Shown in pieces: positions 1 through 5,323 of a DNA stretch of 5,323 nucleotides; the stretch's first letter is position 1; the number at the start of each line of letters is the position of its first letter. Below the pieces are notes generated by a model that was given only the letters and a program-made list of their open reading frames with translations, did no database searches and had not been told where the DNA came from. Location: positions 1 to 5,323 of the forward strand of contig CAIUZX010000176.1 of the NCBI GenBank assembly GCA_903903715.1, in the 5' to 3' direction. This DNA comes from an uncultured Caulobacterales bacterium. GTDB taxonomy: Bacteria; Pseudomonadota; Alphaproteobacteria; Caulobacterales; Caulobacteraceae. The translations under genes were made by a program, and so were the position numbers.

Positions 1-613
1 ATCGATCTCCGATGGCCAGATTCAAAATGTCCTGGTCCGGGAATCTCATCGTCTGCCCTCGTCGGTCGGCCAAGTCGAGGCACTTCCGGGCCAGTTCCGG
101 CCAACTGCTACGGTCGACGACCAGGACGCCGCTGTTGAAGTACCGATCAGAGGGACCCTGATAGTCAATGGCGGCCCGCTCGGCATCAATTCTCCGGCGC
201 CAGGTCGACGAGAGCTGCGCAAACATATGGGCCGGATCACGGCAGGCCAAAAAATGGCCGTCCTCTACACGGACTTCAAACAATGGCGTGAGGTCGCCGT
301 CGACTTGCGTGTCGCCGTCAATATACACAATCCTTGTATAGCGTTCTGATAAGAGGCGATCGAGAAATAACCGCGCAAACATGATGTGCATGTTATTGAT
401 ATCTGAGGCTTGGGCGTAAATGATCTCAACGCTGAGGCTTTTTGCGGCCTCGCCAAAGGCCGCGGCTTCCGCATGAGGCCGATCAACGATGACGATGACG
501 ATGTCGGCGACTGACTTTGGCGTGTGCCGCCGCGCCTGTGAGGCGCTCACCAAGGCCGGCAACAGATAACCGTTGTTGACGATGTAGCAGACGCAACCGG
601 ATGGATTGTCCAT
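1..613 (-). CDS. GT8-family glycosyltransferase, 3' end cut off by the window
   Basis: The reading frame stays open from ATG 613 to the window edge, giving the first 204 residues. A full GT8 enzyme is usually near 300, so the C-terminus lies outside. Visible GT8 features, in order: an N-terminal strand CVCYIVNNGYLLPAL (residues 7-21); the metal and nucleotide-sugar binding DxD in YIDGDT (D99, D101); FNSGVLVVD (159-167), matching the family's FNAGVLLID block; and DQDILN (193-198), matching the DQDxLN block. GT8 enzymes are retaining GT-A transferases using UDP-sugars, often in LPS or EPS assembly. The donor sugar cannot be read from sequence. ATG 613 is preferred because GAGGG lies 5 bases upstream; an in-frame ATG at 628 (5 residues longer) has no such site. 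The gene follows the GT2 gene by 27 bases. Its composition is unlike its neighbours: about 45% GC over 301-420, two TTA codons and at least four TCA codons. Family call is firm; cytoplasmic membrane-face location and role are inferred. Confidence 0.9.
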   Translation of the reverse strand, partial: MDNPSGCVCYIVNNGYLLPALVSASQARRHTPKSVADIVIVIVDRPHAEAAAFGEAAKSLSVEIIYAQASDINNMHIMFARLFLDRLLSERYTRIVYIDGDTQVDGDLTPLFEVRVEDGHFLACRDPAHMFAQLSSTWRRRIDAERAAIDYQGPSDRYFNSGVLVVDRSSWPELARKCLDLADRRGQTMRFPDQDILNLAIGDR

Positions 614-618
614 GTGAT

Positions 619-623
619 CCCTC
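619..623 (-). promoter_or_regulatory. Ribosome binding site of the GT8 gene
   Basis: The minus strand reads GAGGG followed by ATCAC and then ATG (611-613). This Shine-Dalgarno spacing selects ATG 613 over the in-frame ATG at 626-628, which has only weak purines upstream. The site falls in the 27-base gap after the GT2 stop codon, so the GT8 gene can be initiated independently on an operon message. Confidence 0.6.
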
Positions 624-640
624 GCCATCGCTCTACGTCC

Positions 641-1645
641 TCACTTCAACTGAAGCATATACTGTGGATCCAGTCGGCCGCTTGCGATGTGGAGCAGGCC
701 GATCCAGTTTCCGCGCATCCGGCCCATCCGATCGACATGTGGTTCCGGCTTCAGGCTGCGAACGTGGTTCGCGATCAGATTGCTGGATATGATCCGCAGG
801 GCGTGCGACCAGCGCATGGTGCCTTTTCGCGCCAGATAGATCGGGTTCACGATCTGGGAAAACCCGAGCCTGGCGCCCGGCGTGCGCCCGGTTGAAACGC
901 CGCGGTGAACGCCGCAGAACGCCCGCGTCTCGACAACCCGGCCGTACCTGGAGATCTGTCCCGCGAAATCAACGTCTTCCTGCCAGCCGTAAAGGGGCAG
1001 GCGTTCGTCAAATGAAATCTCCGCCATGGCCGAGACGCGAAACGCCATGTTGCAGCCGTAGGCCGTGACGATGTCGCGTTCAATCCATGCCCCCTCTTCC
1101 GGGGGCGGTGGCGGTGAAGCCACCAGCGCTTCGGCTTCGGCGAGCGACACGCCGCCCCGACCCACGCCGTCCGCCAGGACAAGGCCGGTCGCGCCGACCA
1201 CGTCGGGATGGCGTGCGAACAGGGTCGCGATGCCGGCCAGGGCGGTCTTTGCCGGTAAGTAGTCGTCATCGAAGAAGGCGATCACATCGCACCTGTTGCG
1301 AATCTTTTCGATCCCGCGATTGCGTTGTGCGCACAGACCGCGCGGACCCGTGACGACTTCGACCCCATCCGGCAGGGAGGCGGGCAGGTCCTTCGCGCTC
1401 TCGACCGACATCACGGTGGCGGAGGGGGCAAGGGACTGCGTGCGCAGATGACGAAGCAGGTCTGCGCTTTCGGCCGGGCGGCCAAGCGTCGCGACAACAA
1501 CGCCCACCCGCAGGCCTGCGACGCCGGTCTCGACAGCGGTGGAATTCAGCGAACGTGTCACGGCGTCAACAGTCTCCAGCCGCATCGTAACGGCGCCAGG
1601 CTCGACGTTTCCTGTTGTCCCGCCTGCCGCATCTGATGACGGCAT
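641..1645 (-). CDS. GT2-family glycosyltransferase
   Basis: Protein of 334 residues from ATG 1645. GT-A fold, inverting GT2 signatures, in order: nucleotide-binding strand VGVVVATLGRP (47-57); CAQRNRGI (105-112), the usual 'aRN.G' helix; FFDDDYL with the DxD metal site (D126-D128); YGCNMAFR (196-203), like the family's G.NmafR block; and GWQEDVDF (220-227) carrying the ED catalytic-base pair. The C-terminal ~90 residues are basic and may lie at the membrane; I see no clear transmembrane helix. It likely transfers a sugar to a lipid-linked EPS repeat unit; donor and acceptor are unknown. A run of five prolines (178-182) sits between the DxD and ED blocks. The start is uncertain: the frame is open back to 1858, but that extension overlaps the GT4 gene. 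Candidates are ATG 1645, ATG 1585 (314 aa) and GTG 1561 (306 aa), none with a good Shine-Dalgarno. The first ~45 residues before the fold are unconserved-looking. Confidence 0.88.
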   Translation of the reverse strand: MPSSDAAGGTTGNVEPGAVTMRLETVDAVTRSLNSTAVETGVAGLRVGVVVATLGRPAESADLLRHLRTQSLAPSATVMSVESAKDLPASLPDGVEVVTGPRGLCAQRNRGIEKIRNRCDVIAFFDDDYLPAKTALAGIATLFARHPDVVGATGLVLADGVGRGGVSLAEAEALVASPPPPPEEGAWIERDIVTAYGCNMAFRVSAMAEISFDERLPLYGWQEDVDFAGQISRYGRVVETRAFCGVHRGVSTGRTPGARLGFSQIVNPIYLARKGTMRWSHALRIISSNLIANHVRSLKPEPHVDRMGRMRGNWIGLLHIASGRLDPQYMLQLK

Positions 1646-1691
1646 GTGCAGGGCGACACGCCATACCAGCAATTTGCGTGCCGAGGGAAAC

Positions 1692-2816
1692 TCATGCGTT
1701 CGGTGTCTCGACCAGGGTCCACAGCCGCTCCGCCGCCCGCCTCCAGGTGAATTCGCCGGCGCGGTGTCTCGCCCGGTCTCGCCTCGTCGGATCCGGACCG
1801 TCGTTCCAGAGGGTGGTGATGGCGTGACGCCATCCGTCGGCATCCCCCACCTCGGCATACAGGGCCGCGTCGCCGCACACCTCGGGCAGGGCGCCGGCGC
1901 GGGACACGATGGCCGGACAGCCCAGGATCATCGCCTCCATCGGGGGCAGGCCGAACCCTTCGGTGGTGGAAGGGCAGATCATGAAGGCCGCGGACTCGAG
2001 CAGACTTCGAATCTCAGCATCCGTCTGGCGGCCGGCGAACAGGACCGACGGAACCGGATCCAGGTCATAACGGGCCTTGACCTCCGTCCAGTCGACGGCC
2101 CCGACCACGACGAGCTTCACATCGCCAAGCGCGCCCTTGGCGAACAGGCGCAACGCAAAATCGAGGTTCTTGTGCGCCTGGTAGGCGCCGAACAGGACCA
2201 CATAGCGATGGGGCTCAAGTCCCAGTCGGGCGAGGGCGGCTGGATCTGGCGCCGTCTGAAGCATGTGGTCCACCCCGTTCGGGATCACGGCGATGTGGTC
2301 AGCTTCCGCGACGCCATATTCGACGAGTTTGTTTTTGGAATAATTTGAGACTGTGAGGACGCGTCGCGCCCGTCTGGCGATCCTCGGCAGACTGAGCCGA
2401 TACCAGGCCGCGAAGGCGCGTGAATACGAACCCGGGCTCTCGAACACCTGCGCATCGTGGATCATGGTCAGATGGCTGTCGGCGAGGAGCGGGGCGGCGT
2501 TGCACAGATTGATGAGCGCCGATCCTGACGCGGCGACGGGAAGCTCCATCTGCTCCCAGATCTGGCCGCCCCGGCGACCGACGGTTTTCGAGAGGATCGC
2601 CTGAAGGGGAAGGGCGGGGGCGCCCGGCGGCGTGAATACCGACACGTTGGCTGGATCGGCGCGACCCGCCAGCATCTCGTCGACCGCCAGGATCAGTCGT
2701 CCGGCCACACGCTGCACACCGCTTTGAGGCGATTTCAGGAACCGTCCGTTGAATACGACCGACCGCCCACGCTCGCCGTTCTCTATGACGGTTGGGCGAG
2801 GGAGGGCTTTTGTCAT
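1692..2816 (-). CDS. GT4-family (GT-B fold) glycosyltransferase
   Basis: Complete protein of 374 residues, the normal length for GT4 enzymes. The N-terminal acceptor domain opens with VVFNGRFLKSPQSGVQR (20-36), a GVQR glycine loop common in EPS-type GT4 proteins. Then come MIHDAQVF (118-125), VSNYSKNKLVEYG (156-168) and VIPNGVD (177-183) at the domain junction. The C-terminal donor domain has LFGAYQAHKNLD (209-220), LFAGR (259-263) and the EX7E motif TEGFGLPPMEAM, with E286 and E294. This retaining family includes many mannosyl-, glucosyl- and rhamnosyltransferases; specificity cannot be read here. The start ATG overlaps the kinase stop as ATGA and has no convincing Shine-Dalgarno, so translation is probably coupled to the kinase. 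It most likely works on the cytoplasmic face, extending the lipid-linked repeat unit whose polymer the upstream co-polymerase handles. No damaged motif is visible. Confidence 0.93.
   Translation of the reverse strand: MTKALPRPTVIENGERGRSVVFNGRFLKSPQSGVQRVAGRLILAVDEMLAGRADPANVSVFTPPGAPALPLQAILSKTVGRRGGQIWEQMELPVAASGSALINLCNAAPLLADSHLTMIHDAQVFESPGSYSRAFAAWYRLSLPRIARRARRVLTVSNYSKNKLVEYGVAEADHIAVIPNGVDHMLQTAPDPAALARLGLEPHRYVVLFGAYQAHKNLDFALRLFAKGALGDVKLVVVGAVDWTEVKARYDLDPVPSVLFAGRQTDAEIRSLLESAAFMICPSTTEGFGLPPMEAMILGCPAIVSRAGALPEVCGDAALYAEVGDADGWRHAITTLWNDGPDPTRRDRARHRAGEFTWRRAAERLWTLVETPNA
2813..2816 (-). promoter_or_regulatory. ATGA stop/start overlap coupling the kinase and GT4 genes
   Basis: On the minus strand the kinase ends GAA-TGA and the GT4 gene starts ATG-ACA using the same bases (ATGA). 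No purine-rich Shine-Dalgarno precedes the ATG. The preceding message is A-rich (AACAAAAAATACAAC), which would keep it unstructured. Termination-reinitiation coupling is the simplest reading and implies linked synthesis of the two proteins. Confidence 0.75.
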
Positions 2817-4996
2817 TCGGAGTTGTATTTTTTGTTGGTTTTGTAAGAGGCGGAGGGGTCGGACTGGGGGATGGAGGCGGTCTGGACGAGGTCGACCTGG
2901 GTCAGGGCCGCACCGGCGAGGGGGGCCTTGGCCTCCCGCAGCAGCTTCAAGGACGCCATCACCGCCCGGCGCGAGGTCTTGCGCCAGCGCACCAGCAGCA
3001 CAACCGCGTCCGCCAGCCCGGTGAGGATCCGCGTGTCCGTCACCAGCAGCACCGGCGCGGTGTCCAGAACCACAAGATCATACCGCTCCCGCAGCGTCCC
3101 CAGAAGCTCCGTCATCGCCTTCGTCCCGAACACGTCCTTGGGCGTGAACGCCGCATTCGACAACGGAAGGATCATCGCGCTCGACACCGCATCCGGCGTC
3201 AGGGCCTCCTCCAGCGTCGCATCCCCGTTCAGAACCTCAAGCAGCCCAACCGCCGGCTCTCGCTCCAGAACCCGCTGAACCGCACGCTGGCGAAGGTCGC
3301 AGTCCACCAGAACCACCTTCTTGCCAGACAGCGCCATCGTCCGCGCAAGGCAGATCGCCGACGTCGTCTTGCCTTCCCCAGGCAACGACGACGTCACCGC
3401 CGTCACCTTGATCTCAACACCCAGCCTCGAGAACAGAACCGCCGCGTTCAGCGACCGGATCGATTCCGCAAAGCTCGACAGCGGCTTCTCAACCACGTAC
3501 CGCTCAGGACCCATACGCGCCAGATCCGGACTGTCCGCCGTCGACGACAGCAACGGGATCGACCCCAGATACGCCGCATCCAGCTCCGACTCGATCATCT
3601 CCCCGTCCGAGATGCCTGTGTCCAGCATCTCCGCCAGAGCCACAGAGCTCACCCCGAACACCAGCGCCACAAGTCCCGCAAACACCGTCATCAGACCCTT
3701 CTTCGTCGACGGGCTCGACGGAACCGTCGCCTGGCTGACCACATGCGCATCGGTCTGCTGCAGACCCTTCTGCGTGCTCGTCTCCTTGTAGCGGTTCAGC
3801 AGGGTCTCATAGAGCTGACGCGAGGCGTCCGCGTTGCGCTGAAGCTCGTTCAGCTTCACCATCGCCCGGTTGTTCCCCGCAAGCTTGCCCCGCGACTGCG
3901 ACACGCTCCCCATGATCGACCCCGTCCGCTGACGCGCCACCTGCGCCTGCGCCTCAAGGTTCGAGATGATCCGCTGCACTTCGCTCTGGATCTGGCTGTC
4001 AATGTCCGACAGCTCCCGCGACGCCTTGAGCATTTCCGGGTGCTTGTCCCCGTAGCGACCCTGCAGGTCCGCCACACGCTGGCTCACCGCCGCCCGCTGT
4101 TGACGCAACTGCTGGATCACCGGAGAGCTCAAGGCCTCCCCCACATCCTCACCCGTCGAGCCCGACGCCAGCTGGCGCTTCGCCGTCTGCAGACGCGCCT
4201 CCGCTTCAGCCTGCTGCGCCTTGGTCAGCGCCAGCTGCTGGTCCAGCGTCGAGATCTCCTGCTCCGTGAGCGTCGCCCCCTGGCTGCTCATCAGATTGTT
4301 GGCGATCTTGTATTTCTGAAGCTCGGTGTCCGCCTGCTCAACCTGCGCCCGAAGCTGTTTGAGCCGGTCATCCAGGAACTCGCTCGCGTCCGACGTCGCC
4401 GTCGACTTGTCGTCCAGCTGCGTCGAGAAGTACGCCTTCACGAACCCGTTCGCCAGCTTCGCCGCCGCCTGGGGATCCGACGCGGTGTAGCTCACATTGA
4501 TCAGATAGGTCAGGCCCGAGCGGCGCACCGACAACCCGGACGCCACCTGATCCACCACAGCCTCCAGGTCCGGACCGCGCGGCGCCGCCGCGCCCCATGG
4601 CGCAAGGCCCTTCAGCGTCCCGACGAGACCAGGCTTGCGCAAGGACGGATTGAACCTCGGATCCGCCTCAAGCCGCAGGTCCTTCACCACCCGCTGCGCC
4701 AGCGCACGAGAGCGCAACACCTCCGCTTCGGTGTCCACCGCGCTCGAGTCCGGCGTCTGGTCCTGCGTCGGCGTCGCCGTCACCACAGGCGCCTTCTTCG
4801 TGTTCAGCGCCACCGTCGCCGTCGCCGTGTAATCCGCAGGCCGCGTCAGGATCACAACAAGACCCACCGCAAGCACGCTCAGAACCACACCCGAGAACAG
4901 CCGAAGCCTGCGCCGGAACACCGCCAGAAGGCGCTGAACGCCCGCGCCCGGCGTCTCGCCGCGCCGCTCTTGACCCGCGTTCGCCGATCCGTCCAT
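2813..4996 (-). CDS. Polysaccharide co-polymerase / BY-type tyrosine autokinase (Wzc/ExoP/GumC-like)
   Basis: Protein of 727 residues from ATG 4996, a typical full length for a fused Wzz-kinase. GTG 4999, one codon earlier, is also possible; AAGG lies 8 bases before the ATG and 5 before the GTG, and an in-frame TGA at 5015-5017 rules out longer starts. Layout: basic cytoplasmic N-terminus; membrane segment 1 (about 33-51); Wzz domain with a Thr/Pro-rich stretch (about 69-87); periplasmic coiled coil (about 204-400) with GDKHPE (316-321) and the GNVR-type LYETLLNRY (395-403); Pro-rich VPSSPSTKKG; membrane segment 2 (about 435-456); cytoplasmic kinase with Walker A SSLPGEGKTT (536-545), Walker A' VVLVDCDLR (561-569) and Walker B LVVLDTAPV (641-649). 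The tail has only two tyrosines (718, 724). Known role of the family: autophosphorylation cycles that set polymer length and export through the periplasm. The oligomerisation motif EX2RX2R reads ESIRSLN. The gene contains no TCA, TTA or CTA codon, indicating strong native codon bias. Confidence 0.96.
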   Translation of the reverse strand: MDGSANAGQERRGETPGAGVQRLLAVFRRRLRLFSGVVLSVLAVGLVVILTRPADYTATATVALNTKKAPVVTATPTQDQTPDSSAVDTEAEVLRSRALAQRVVKDLRLEADPRFNPSLRKPGLVGTLKGLAPWGAAAPRGPDLEAVVDQVASGLSVRRSGLTYLINVSYTASDPQAAAKLANGFVKAYFSTQLDDKSTATSDASEFLDDRLKQLRAQVEQADTELQKYKIANNLMSSQGATLTEQEISTLDQQLALTKAQQAEAEARLQTAKRQLASGSTGEDVGEALSSPVIQQLRQQRAAVSQRVADLQGRYGDKHPEMLKASRELSDIDSQIQSEVQRIISNLEAQAQVARQRTGSIMGSVSQSRGKLAGNNRAMVKLNELQRNADASRQLYETLLNRYKETSTQKGLQQTDAHVVSQATVPSSPSTKKGLMTVFAGLVALVFGVSSVALAEMLDTGISDGEMIESELDAAYLGSIPLLSSTADSPDLARMGPERYVVEKPLSSFAESIRSLNAAVLFSRLGVEIKVTAVTSSLPGEGKTTSAICLARTMALSGKKVVLVDCDLRQRAVQRVLEREPAVGLLEVLNGDATLEEALTPDAVSSAMILPLSNAAFTPKDVFGTKAMTELLGTLRERYDLVVLDTAPVLLVTDTRILTGLADAVVLLVRWRKTSRRAVMASLKLLREAKAPLAGAALTQVDLVQTASIPQSDPSASYKTNKKYNSE

Positions 4997-5004
4997 CACA
5001 CCAA

Positions 5005-5008
5005 CCTT
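5005..5008 (-). promoter_or_regulatory. Ribosome binding site of the co-polymerase/kinase gene
   Basis: The minus strand reads AAGG, then TTGGTGTG, then ATG (4994-4996). The spacing is 8 bases to the ATG or 5 to the adjacent in-frame GTG (4997-4999). Both are workable, and this is the only purine-rich element directly upstream. Confidence 0.55.
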
Positions 5009-5038
5009 ACGCTCTCATGACTTTCGTCGATCACAACA

Positions 5039-5058
5039 GGCGCACAGTGTCGCACGCC
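5039..5058 (-). other. Possible intercistronic RNA hairpin
   Basis: The minus-strand RNA reads GGCGUGCG-ACAC-UGUGCGCC. It can form 8 base pairs (5 Watson-Crick and 3 G-U) closing an ACAC tetraloop, between the barrel gene stop and the kinase start. The bases after the stem (TGTTGTGATCG) are not a U-tract, so it does not look like an intrinsic terminator. It could be a message-processing or stability element, or chance in GC-rich DNA. Confidence 0.3.
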
Positions 5059-5071
5059 GTCCGCACCCTGA

Positions 5072-5086
5072 CGCCGCCGCCGCCGC
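5072..5086. repeat. CGC triplet repeat, five copies
   Basis: Five tandem CGC triplets on the plus strand (GCG on the minus strand) lie about 5 bases after the stop codon of the barrel gene. The repeat is outside coding sequence, so length changes would alter only the spacer. A short GC-rich triplet run can arise by chance in such a genome. Confidence 0.6.
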
Positions 5087-5090
5087 GACC

Positions 5091-5323
5091 CTATCTCTGG
5101 ATGACGAGGGACAGAAGGATCTGATTGACGGCGTAATCGGGGATCGCCGCCGTCCCCTTCGAGCTCACATCAATGTGGTCGAAGAACAGGCCCACACCCA
5201 CCATCCGGTTCACCAGCCAGGTCCCCCCAACGCGCGCCGTCCACCGGTCGTCCGTCCGGTCGATCCCGCGATAGTCGTCATGCGCCACAAACGCGCGACC
5301 CGTCAGGATGATGTTGCGCCGAA
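5091..5323 (-). CDS. Outer-membrane beta-barrel protein of the EPS locus, C-terminal part only
   Basis: The frame is open from the window edge to a TAG at 5091-5093, giving about 77 C-terminal residues; the N-terminus and signal peptide lie outside. The translation alternates polar and hydrophobic residues in strands separated by turns: NIILTGRAFVAHDDY, then RTDDRWTARVGGTWLVN, RMVGVGLFFDHIDVSS, and finally DYAVNQILLSLVIQR. This pattern, with the 'Y.G..R.D' turn and 'DY..N' before the last strand, resembles the outer-membrane beta-barrel proteins (OMP_b-brl_2 type) found beside EPS export genes in proteobacteria. It ends in Arg rather than the aromatic residue usual for barrels. The role is inferred from context: an outer-membrane partner for polysaccharide export or secretion. 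A GTG at 5288 could start a 65-residue protein, but the frame continues upstream with barrel-like sequence, so that is not a real start. Confidence 0.7.
   Translation of the reverse strand, partial: RRNIILTGRAFVAHDDYRGIDRTDDRWTARVGGTWLVNRMVGVGLFFDHIDVSSKGTAAIPDYAVNQILLSLVIQR

Noticed and set aside
46..486. Two short minus-strand frames at 46-240 and 265-486
   Set aside because: They are out-of-frame shadows of the GT8 gene, whose own frame carries DxD, FNSGVLVVD and DQDILN without a stop.
488..503. Tandem GATGAC repeat (about 2.7 copies)
   Set aside because: It encodes the alternating Ile-Val beta strand IVIVIV of the GT8 fold, so protein sequence explains it.
847..1269. Minus-strand frame of 140 codons inside the GT2 gene
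   Set aside because: It is a frame-shifted shadow rich in Arg, Ala, Pro and Trp; the overlapping GT2 frame contains the catalytic motifs.
1646..1858. 71-residue N-terminal extension of the GT2 frame
   Set aside because: Most of it overlaps the conserved 3' end of the GT4 gene in another frame, is Arg/Gly/Pro-rich, and precedes the GT2 fold with no family match.
1539..2348. Plus-strand open frame of 269 codons
   Set aside because: It is antisense to the GT4 gene and part of the GT2 gene, both of which have clear family motifs; its translation shows no recognisable fold.
2792..5020. Plus-strand open frame of 742 codons
   Set aside because: It is the exact antisense of the kinase gene, is Arg/His/Gln-rich with no domain or motif, and exists only because of the kinase gene's codon bias.
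5091..5288. Independent 65-residue protein starting at GTG 5288
   Set aside because: The frame continues to the window edge with more barrel-like sequence (NIILTGRAF), so this is the tail of a longer gene.
1..5323. CRISPR arrays, tRNA genes, insertion sequences, inverted-repeat ends or intrinsic terminators
   Set aside because: I looked on both strands and saw no spaced direct repeats, transposase motifs, tRNA-like cloverleaf or GC stem followed by a U-tract; coding sequence fills nearly the whole window.

Overview
The window is a stretch of an exopolysaccharide or capsule biosynthesis and export locus from a high-GC Gram-negative bacterium. All five genes lie on the minus strand, so transcription runs from high to low coordinates. 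The strong GC3 bias, the outer-membrane barrel next to a Wzc/ExoP-type kinase, and the protein style suggest an alphaproteobacterium. Caulobacterales (Brevundimonas, Caulobacter or Phenylobacterium type) is my best guess. The genus is inference; no rRNA or other taxonomic marker is present.

In transcription order: (1) 5323-5091, the C-terminal end of an outer-membrane beta-barrel protein that begins outside the window. (2) A 97-base spacer (counted to the preferred ATG) with a GCG triplet repeat, a wobble-rich hairpin and a ribosome binding site. (3) 4996-2813, a full-length polysaccharide co-polymerase fused to a BY-type tyrosine autokinase (two membrane segments, periplasmic coiled coil, Walker A, A' and B). 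(4) 2816-1692, a GT4-type (GT-B fold) glycosyltransferase whose ATG overlaps the kinase stop as ATGA. (5) 1645-641, a GT2-type (GT-A fold) glycosyltransferase. (6) 613-1, a GT8-type (GT-A fold) glycosyltransferase that runs off the low-coordinate edge. No gene-free stretch exceeds about 100 bases.

The inferred working model is a Wzx/Wzy-type system. The three glycosyltransferases each add a sugar to a lipid-linked repeat unit at the cytoplasmic face. The co-polymerase/kinase spans the inner membrane and periplasm and controls chain length and export. The barrel protein acts in the outer membrane. The initiating phospho-glycosyltransferase, flippase, polymerase and Wza-type exporter are not in the window.

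I do not see a new kind of system here. The points most worth a second look are the sharp drop in GC and change in codon use in the GT8 gene, a six-A run beside the kinase/GT4 overlap where a -1 slip would fuse the two proteins, and a kinase with a degenerate EX2RX2R motif and only two tail tyrosines.
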